This document shows, in pieces, positions 58,702 through 64,000 of a stretch of DNA of 64,000 nucleotides. A program made the translations under genes and the position numbers. Origin of the DNA: Arthrobacter sp. Soil762 (GTDB lineage Bacteria; Actinomycetota; Actinomycetes; Actinomycetales; Micrococcaceae). The notes under the pieces are model-generated. The model saw only the letters and a list, made by a program, of their open reading frames with translations. It was not told where the DNA came from and ran no database searches. The stretch lies in contig NZ_LMSG01000001.1 in assembly GCF_001428335.1 (NCBI RefSeq), positions 124,841 through 188,840 of the forward strand, given 5' to 3'. The first letter of the stretch is position 1. Each line of letters opens with the position of its first letter.

Positions 58702-59781
58702 CTAGGCTGTCATCAGCAGGGCCGCTGCCAGGCCCAGCAGCGCGATCAGCAGCCATGCAGCCAGCGCCGCGAGCAGCGCCCTCGCTCCGGTGTGCAGGAG
58801 CGTGCGGATCCGCACGGCGGACCCGAGCCCGAACAGCGCCGCTCCCAGGAGAATTTCCTGCAGCCCGGCACCGGCGTCGAGCCAGCCGTCGGAGAGCCAT
58901 CCCGTGGAACGGAGCCCCACCATGGCCACGAACCCCACCACGAACAGGGGCACCAGCGGTGGCAACGCCTGGTGGCTTGATGTGCTCATGCGGTGGTGCA
59001 CGCCTGCCACGGCAACCACCGGCGCCAGGAGCAGCACGCGGGTGAGCTTAACGACGACGGCGATGCCCAATGCTGCGGTGCCTGCGGTCTGCGCCGTGGC
59101 CACCACCTGGCCGACGTCGTGCACCGATGCACCCGTCCAGGCGCCGAAAGCGAGAGGGCTCAACTGCAGGGGATGCATCAGCAGCGGCAGGATGCCGATC
59201 GCCAGCGTGCCGCACAGTGTCACCAGCGCCACCGGCAAGACAGTATCCGCATGCCGGATCCGTCGCACGGCCGCCATGGCACCGATGGCGGATGCCCCGC
59301 AGATCGAAAAGCCGGTTGCCACCAGCAGCGCGGTCTCACGCGGCAGCCGGAACAGCCGCACCAGCAGGTAGGTGCCGCCGAAACTCAGCAGCACCACGCC
59401 CGTTATCAGGACCATGGCCAGCCAGCCGAGGCCCAGGATATCCATGATGCTCACCTTGAGGCCCAGCAGGACGATGCCGCCCCGCATCAGGTGCTTGCCC
59501 GCGAAGTCCAGGCCCGGACGCGCCCGTCCGGCGATCCACACCGCCGTGCCAGGCAGGTTCGCGGCGAGCAGACCCAGCGCCACCGCGACGGTCATGGCGG
59601 GCAGGGCCGGCACCACGGCATGTACGACGAAGGCCACGGCCAGCGCAGGGGTGGCCGTCAGGAGGCCGGGCAGGAGCCGGCGGGAACGCATCGTCGCGTC
59701 ACGAACGCGGGCCCGCAGTGCGCTTCGGCGGCCACTGTTCCCGCCGGCTCCGGAGCTCCCGGGATTACTTGTCTCTGGCAC
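58702..59781 (-). CDS. YeiH/UPF0324-family membrane protein
   Basis: A 359-residue protein with about ten membrane helices; the family is often annotated as putative sulfate exporter on weak grounds. The conserved GIVLLGLKVSIMDILGLG and GFSICGASAIGAMAAV are present, and GAWTGASVHDVGQVVA lies in the middle. It is divergent from the ATP-grasp gene. The true substrate is not known. Confidence 0.87.
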   Translation of the reverse strand: MPETSNPGSSGAGGNSGRRSALRARVRDATMRSRRLLPGLLTATPALAVAFVVHAVVPALPAMTVAVALGLLAANLPGTAVWIAGRARPGLDFAGKHLMRGGIVLLGLKVSIMDILGLGWLAMVLITGVVLLSFGGTYLLVRLFRLPRETALLVATGFSICGASAIGAMAAVRRIRHADTVLPVALVTLCGTLAIGILPLLMHPLQLSPLAFGAWTGASVHDVGQVVATAQTAGTAALGIAVVVKLTRVLLLAPVVAVAGVHHRMSTSSHQALPPLVPLFVVGFVAMVGLRSTGWLSDGWLDAGAGLQEILLGAALFGLGSAVRIRTLLHTGARALLAALAAWLLIALLGLAAALLMTA

Positions 59782-59895
59782 CCACTAACCTTGCCGGACA
59801 GGACACGGATTCAACGAACCGGCGCTGTGCCCGGCAACACGCCACAATGGATGGCAGTAATGATTTCGAAACAAAAAGATGGTTGGCTAAAGGAC

Positions 59896-61452
59896 ATGTC
59901 AGACCTATTCCAGGATTACTCCGAGGCCGCCGGGCGCACGGGCGCCTACGACGAGATGTTCACTCCCGGCCAGGAAGCACGCGAGTCGTACGGCCAGGTG
60001 GCCGATGCCCTTAGCAAGCTATCCCTCGCCGACGTCTCCGCCCGGGCGGACTCCATGGCACGGACCTTCCTGGACCGCGGCGTGACGTTTGACTTCGCGG
60101 GGGAGGAGCGGCCGTTTCCGCTCGACATTGTCCCCCGCGTTATCTCCGCCGATGAGTGGACCGTGCTGGAAAAGGGCGTGGCGCAGCGCGTCCGGGCCCT
60201 GGAAGCCTTCCTCAACGATGTCTACGACAAAATGAACGTAGTGGCAGACGGCGTCATCCCGCGCCAGCTCGTCACCACCAGCGCCCACTTCCACCGCCAG
60301 GTGCACGGCTTCGAGCCGGCGGGCGGTGTCCGCGTCCACATCTCCGGCATCGATGTGGTGCGCGACGCAGCAGGCACTTTCCGCGTCCTGGAAGACAACG
60401 TGCGGGTGCCGTCCGGCGTCAGCTACGTCCTGGAAAACCGGCGGGCCATGGCCAAGGGCCTGCCCGAAGCGTTTGGCCAGCAGCTCATCCGGCCGGTCGA
60501 AGAGTACCCCCGCCGGCTGCTGTCCGCCCTGCGCAAAACGGCGCCCGCCGGCGTCGACGATCCCACCGTAGTGGTGCTGACCCCCGGTGTCTTTAACAGC
60601 GCCTACTTCGAGCACACACTGCTGGCCGGCCTGATGGGCGTGGAGCTCGTCGAAGGCCGCGACCTTATCTGCCGCGGCAACCGCGTCTACATGCGCACTA
60701 CGGCCGGTGAGCAGCGCGTGGACGTGATCTACAAACGCATCGACGACGAGTTCCTGGACCCCCTGCAGTTCCGCTCTGATTCCATGCTCGGCTGCCCGGG
60801 GCTGGTCAACGCCGCCAGGGCCGGCGGCGTGACCATCGCCAACGCCGTGGGCAACGGCGTGGCCGACGACAAACTTGTCTACAGCTACGTTCCGGACCTC
60901 ATCCGCTACTACCTCAGCGAGGAGCCCGTCATCGCGAATGTGGACACGTTCCGGCTGGAGGAGAAGGACTCCAGGGAATACGTCCTGGACAACCTTGCTG
61001 AGCTTGTGGTGAAGCCCGTGGACGGCTCCGGCGGCAAGGGCCTGGTCATCGGGCCGGACGCCTCCAACGATGAACTCGAGGCCCTGCGCAAACGGGTCGT
61101 CGCGGACCCGCGCGGCTGGATCGCGCAGCCGGTGCTGCAGCTTTCCACAGTGCCCACGCTCGGCGGGGATAAATTCGGCCCGCGGCACGTGGACCTGCGC
61201 CCCTTTGCTGTCAACGACGGCGACGACGTCTGGGTGCTTCCCGGCGGACTCACCAGGGTGGCGCTCAAGGAAGGCTCCCTCATTGTGAACTCCAGCCAGG
61301 GCGGCGGCTCCAAGGACACCTGGGTGCTGGCAGACTCACCCCAGGTGCCGGTGGAAACTGTTCCGCGGCCCACCATTTCCATCCGTGAGCGGGTATCCGT
61401 CTGGCCAGTGGAGAGCAACTGGCGCGACCGCCAGTCGGAGCAGCAGCAGTGA
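59896..61452 (+). CDS. Circularly permuted ATP-grasp type 2 protein (DUF404/DUF407)
   Basis: A 518-residue soluble protein. VHISGIDVVRDAAGTFRVLEDN (in part), VEGRDLICRGNRVYMRTTAG and VVKPVDGSGGKGLVIGPDAS mark the permuted ATP-grasp core; DLRPFAV follows. Such enzymes are predicted to form peptide-like bonds with ATP, but no substrate is known. It is first in the conserved trio with alpha-E and transglutaminase proteins. The ATG at 59896 gives the usual start (MSDLFQDYSEA); ATGs at 59851 and 59860 are in frame. The frame extends far upstream, antisense to the YeiH gene. Confidence 0.9.
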   Translation: MSDLFQDYSEAAGRTGAYDEMFTPGQEARESYGQVADALSKLSLADVSARADSMARTFLDRGVTFDFAGEERPFPLDIVPRVISADEWTVLEKGVAQRVRALEAFLNDVYDKMNVVADGVIPRQLVTTSAHFHRQVHGFEPAGGVRVHISGIDVVRDAAGTFRVLEDNVRVPSGVSYVLENRRAMAKGLPEAFGQQLIRPVEEYPRRLLSALRKTAPAGVDDPTVVVLTPGVFNSAYFEHTLLAGLMGVELVEGRDLICRGNRVYMRTTAGEQRVDVIYKRIDDEFLDPLQFRSDSMLGCPGLVNAARAGGVTIANAVGNGVADDKLVYSYVPDLIRYYLSEEPVIANVDTFRLEEKDSREYVLDNLAELVVKPVDGSGGKGLVIGPDASNDELEALRKRVVADPRGWIAQPVLQLSTVPTLGGDKFGPRHVDLRPFAVNDGDDVWVLPGGLTRVALKEGSLIVNSSQGGGSKDTWVLADSPQVPVETVPRPTISIRERVSVWPVESNWRDRQSEQQQ

Positions 61453-61527
61453 GCCGGGCCATCGAACCGGCACAATTGTTCACGGGGGCATCCCCACAGA
61501 TTTCGGACGCGCAGGAGGTCACCGCGA

Positions 61528-62454
61528 ATGCTTAGCCGTATTGCTGAGTCCCTATTTTGGATCGGACGCTATGTGGAGCGGGCCGACGGCACCGCCCGCA
61601 TCCTGGACGTGCACCTTGAACGCCTGAACCACCTCCCCATGGACGAACGCCGCAGGGTGGCCCAGGAACTGCTCGCAGTCATGGGTGCCCGGCCGCAGAG
61701 CGAGGACTTCGGCCTGCCCGAACTCCTCCACGCCCTGGCATACGACAAAACCAGCGCAACGTCCATCGCCGGGTCGCTGGGCGCGGCCCGCGAAAACGCG
61801 CGGCGTGCCCGCGAAACCGTATCCTCGGGCCTCTGGGAAAGCCTCAACACCACGTACTACGGGCTGAGCCAGCACCGCAAGGATGTAGTGGGGACGTACC
61901 GCTTCTGCAACTGGACACTGGAACGGACGGCCATGGTCAGCGGCCTGGCCGACACCACGGTGAGCCATGACGAAAGCTGGCTGTTCCTGGTGTTGGGCCG
62001 GTCCCTGGAGCGCGCCGACATGACCGCGCGTATGCTCTCCACCCGGGATGTCCTCTCTGCGGGCATGTCCTGGGTCAACATGCTGCGGTGCGCGGGGGCC
62101 TATGAGTCGTTCCTGCGGACGCGCCGGGCCGCCTTCGGGGACCAGCACGCTGCCGAGTTCCTCCTGCTCGACCGGCTGTTCCCGCGGTCCATCGTCTACG
62201 CCCTGCGCGACGCCGATGAGTGCCTCGCCAAGCTGGACCCTTCGGCACAGCGCGTGGGTTTCATCAACGACGCCCGCCGGATCGTGGGCCAGGCCCGTAC
62301 GTTCCTCGAGTTCCACCGGACGGACGATCTGATGTCCGAACTGCCCGAGCACATGGAACGCGTGCAGAAGGCCGTCTCGCAGGCCTCGGACGCCATTTCC
62401 CGTAAATACTTCAATCAGGCAGACGAACTGGCCTGGGTGGGAGAAGTTTCATGA
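61528..62454 (+). CDS. Alpha-E domain protein (DUF403)
   Basis: A 308-residue all-helical protein. MLSRIAESLFWIGRYVERAD at the start is the family hallmark, repeated in part at LFLVLGRSLERADMTARML. No catalytic residues are known. It always travels with the permuted ATP-grasp and transglutaminase genes and is assumed to help the same reaction. The ATG at 61528 follows AGGAGG by ten bases. Its stop overlaps the next start by four bases. Confidence 0.92.
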   Translation: MLSRIAESLFWIGRYVERADGTARILDVHLERLNHLPMDERRRVAQELLAVMGARPQSEDFGLPELLHALAYDKTSATSIAGSLGAARENARRARETVSSGLWESLNTTYYGLSQHRKDVVGTYRFCNWTLERTAMVSGLADTTVSHDESWLFLVLGRSLERADMTARMLSTRDVLSAGMSWVNMLRCAGAYESFLRTRRAAFGDQHAAEFLLLDRLFPRSIVYALRDADECLAKLDPSAQRVGFINDARRIVGQARTFLEFHRTDDLMSELPEHMERVQKAVSQASDAISRKYFNQADELAWVGEVS

Positions 62455-63302
62455 CCCGGCTGAGCATCATCCACACCACGGCCTACAAGTACAACAAGCG
62501 CGTTACGCTCTCCTACAACGAGGCCCGCATGACGCCGCTGACCGATCCCCAGCAGGTGGTTCTTGAATCCGTGCTCAAGGTCTCGCCGTCGCAGGCGGCC
62601 GTGAGCAACTACCGGGACTACTGGGGCACGCGGGTCACGGCTTTCGACATGCAGATGCCGCATGACCACCTTGAGGTCGTTTCCAACATCACCGTCGAAG
62701 TGCACCGGGCGGAAAAAATCCCCGCCGACGCTGACATCGCCGGCTGGGACGTCCTGGCATCGAAGGAGTCGTTGAATACGTTCAGCGACTGGCTGCCGCA
62801 GTCGCAGCTGAGCGGTCCCGGCGACGAGGTGCTGGGAATCATTCCAGGCGTGGTCGAAGGCAAGAACCCGCACGAGGCTGCGATGGCCATCTTCGAGTGG
62901 ATGCGCGGCGAGATGACCTACATGTCCGGTTCCACCGCGGTCACCACCAACGCCGAAGAAGCGTGGGGCCAGCGGCAGGGCGTCTGCCAGGACCTCGCGC
63001 ACCTCGCCATCGGCGCGCTGCGCAGCTGCGGCATTCCCGCCCGCTACGTCTCCGGTTACCTGCACCCGAGGTCGACGGCGGCCATCGGCGAGACAGTGGC
63101 CGGCCAGTCACATGCGTGGCTGGAGTTCTGGGACGGCGAGTGGCGCAGCTGGGATCCCACGAACCACAAGCCGGCAGGCGACTACCACGTCACCGTCGCC
63201 AGGGGCCGGGACTACCGGGACGTTCCGCCGCTGAAGGGCATCCTGTCCGGGGGCGGCGGATCGGCGCTCAGCGTGAGCGTGGAAATCACCCGCCTCGCTT
63301 AG
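62451..63302 (+). CDS. Transglutaminase-like cysteine peptidase
   Basis: A 283-residue protein with an N-terminal beta domain (about 1-130) and a transglutaminase core. The catalytic triad is visible: Cys in GVCQDLAHLA, His in QSHAWLEFW and Asp in WDPTNHK. Bacterial members are likely proteases or amidases that act on the products of the neighbouring ATP-grasp enzyme, but this is inference. Overlaps alpha-E by four bases. No signal peptide, so it should stay in the cytosol. Confidence 0.92.
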   Translation: MTRLSIIHTTAYKYNKRVTLSYNEARMTPLTDPQQVVLESVLKVSPSQAAVSNYRDYWGTRVTAFDMQMPHDHLEVVSNITVEVHRAEKIPADADIAGWDVLASKESLNTFSDWLPQSQLSGPGDEVLGIIPGVVEGKNPHEAAMAIFEWMRGEMTYMSGSTAVTTNAEEAWGQRQGVCQDLAHLAIGALRSCGIPARYVSGYLHPRSTAAIGETVAGQSHAWLEFWDGEWRSWDPTNHKPAGDYHVTVARGRDYRDVPPLKGILSGGGGSALSVSVEITRLA

Positions 63303-63347
63303 GCAGCCGGGGGCGTTTCCTCGTCCTGCCCAGGGTCCGGCCCAGCA

Positions 63348-63890
63348 CTACTCCGGGGCTGCCTTGGCCGCTCCGCTGAGCTGGGTCCACCAGGTCATGG
63401 GTGCGGTGACTTTGAACCGGCGCCCGGTCACTGTTCCCGGGCTCACCCGGACAAAGGTGTCCTTCTTCCCGGCCTGCCATGGGAAGAGGTATAGGGCTGC
63501 GGAGTCCAGGATGCCTTCGGTTCCTGTGATGGCCTTTGCCGGTCCCTTGACCACCACGCTCCAGGCCAGGCCACTGACGGCATCCACGCCGTCGGCCTCC
63601 AACGCCACAGCGGCACCTCCCGAGGCGGCTGCCAGCTTGGTTCCAGCGCCGGTGCGGAACACTAATGTTCCGCCGTCCACCGTGTAGTTGATGGGGAAGA
63701 TATCGGGCTGGCCGTCCACCAGGACGGCCAGCCTGCCTACCGAAACCGTCCGCAACAGGGCCCAGCATTCGTGGTGTTCCAGGTTCTGGACCTGGGATGT
63801 TGACTCGCCGGAGTTGGACTCTCGGGACGTTGACTCGTTGGACGCTGGGTCACCGGACAGTGGTTCACCGGACTTTGGCTCGCTGCTCAT
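63348..63890 (-). CDS. Pyridoxamine 5'-phosphate oxidase-fold protein with a repetitive N-terminal tail
   Basis: A 180-residue protein. Residues 35-150 form a flavin-type split barrel (LLRTVSVGRLAVLVDGQPDIFPINY in part, then FRTGAGTKL). The first 30 residues are six pentapeptides of form x-S-x-(E/D)-(P/S), starting at the first Met, likely disordered. The family includes heme, F420 and flavin-binding proteins; the ligand is unknown. It converges on the transglutaminase gene. ATG at 63890. Confidence 0.85.
   Translation of the reverse strand: MSSEPKSGEPLSGDPASNESTSRESNSGESTSQVQNLEHHECWALLRTVSVGRLAVLVDGQPDIFPINYTVDGGTLVFRTGAGTKLAAASGGAAVALEADGVDAVSGLAWSVVVKGPAKAITGTEGILDSAALYLFPWQAGKKDTFVRVSPGTVTGRRFKVTAPMTWWTQLSGAAKAAPE
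63801..63890 (-). repeat. Six 15-base tandem repeats coding a pentapeptide tail
   Basis: On the minus strand the codons give MSSEP, KSGEP, LSGDP, ASNES, TSRES and NSGES in order: the same reading phase with conserved Ser at position 2 and acid at position 4. It forms the N-terminal tail of the PNPOx-fold protein. Confidence 0.8.
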
Positions 63891-63935
63891 GCCGCCGAGC
63901 CTACGCCCAACACCCTGCTCAGGACAGTGTCTGTC

Positions 63936-64000
63936 CTACCAGGGGCTGGGCTTGTAGTCCTTGAGGAAAACCCCGTACTGGTCCTCGCCGTTTTCGCCCA
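63936..64000 (-). CDS. 3' end of an unidentified gene
   Basis: Only the last 21 codons are visible: they encode GENGEDQYGVFLKDYKPSPW and end at TAG (63938-63936). Most of the gene lies beyond the right edge. I do not recognise the family from this piece. Confidence 0.6.
   Translation of the reverse strand, partial: GENGEDQYGVFLKDYKPSPW

Noticed and set aside
58993..59850. Long upstream extension of the ATP-grasp frame
   Set aside because: It is antisense to the YeiH-type gene and carries no part of the ATP-grasp fold.

Overview
The window is high-GC chromosomal DNA of an actinobacterium. Markers for this are RbpA, WhiA, OpcA, a DUF3099 protein, YvcK/RapZ, an actinobacterial-type SUF operon, many GTG starts and several leaderless-looking promoters. 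The gene content and order fit the Micrococcaceae, most likely Arthrobacter or Pseudarthrobacter. This placement is inferred from recalled synteny, not from a search. I see no rRNA, tRNA, prophage, insertion sequence, CRISPR array or plasmid gene. The window is nearly all core genome, so the unusual features are mostly small and intergenic.

Layout. 1-5.4 kb: end of a DEAD/DEAH helicase, a Tam-like methyltransferase, and an operon of a heterodimeric ABC exporter with a YtrA-type GntR regulator. 5.4-15.6 kb: uvrA under a LexA-type box, a HAD phosphatase, an acyltransferase, then uvrC-rapZ-yvcK-whiA and sodA. 15.8-19.8 kb: glycolytic run gap-pgk-tpiA followed by secG and rbpA. 19.8-28 kb, minus strand: pentose-phosphate operon tkt-tal-pgi-zwf-opcA-pgl. 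28-32.4 kb: ctaB (heme O synthase) and, on the other strand, ctaA (heme A synthase) with an ABC-2 type exporter, separated by an unusual 32-bp-periodic repeat array. 32.5-37.8 kb: SUF iron-sulfur assembly operon (sufR-sufB-sufD-Rieske-sufC-sufT) with a candidate iron box upstream.

38-43.7 kb: a zinc metallopeptidase, an acyl-CoA ligase plus an atypical thiolase, and the convergent biotin-type ECF transporter bioY-bioM-bioN. 43.8-54.4 kb: ABC-F ATPase, YbaK deacylase, SURF1 and two small partners, FabG-like and SDR reductases, a VOC protein, serB, an ABC ATPase, a TSUP permease and a TrmH/SpoU methyltransferase. 54.4-58.7 kb: zinc-free ribosomal protein L31 (rpmE2) with a structured leader, a domain-permuted lipoate-ligase-like protein, and aminopeptidase N. 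58.7-64 kb: a YeiH-type permease, the three-gene set circularly permuted ATP-grasp / alpha-E / transglutaminase, a PNPOx-fold protein and the 3' end of one more gene.

The genes combine into central carbon metabolism (gap-pgk-tpiA and the pentose-phosphate operon), DNA repair (uvrA, uvrC), cytochrome oxidase maturation (ctaA, ctaB, SURF1), Fe-S biogenesis and cofactor supply (biotin uptake, lipoate attachment). The points most worth a second look are the 32-bp-phased array at 29469-29692, the palindromic repeat family at 37943 and 55965, the iron box before the SUF operon, the thiolase lacking its second catalytic cysteine beside bioYMN, and the rpmE2 leader.
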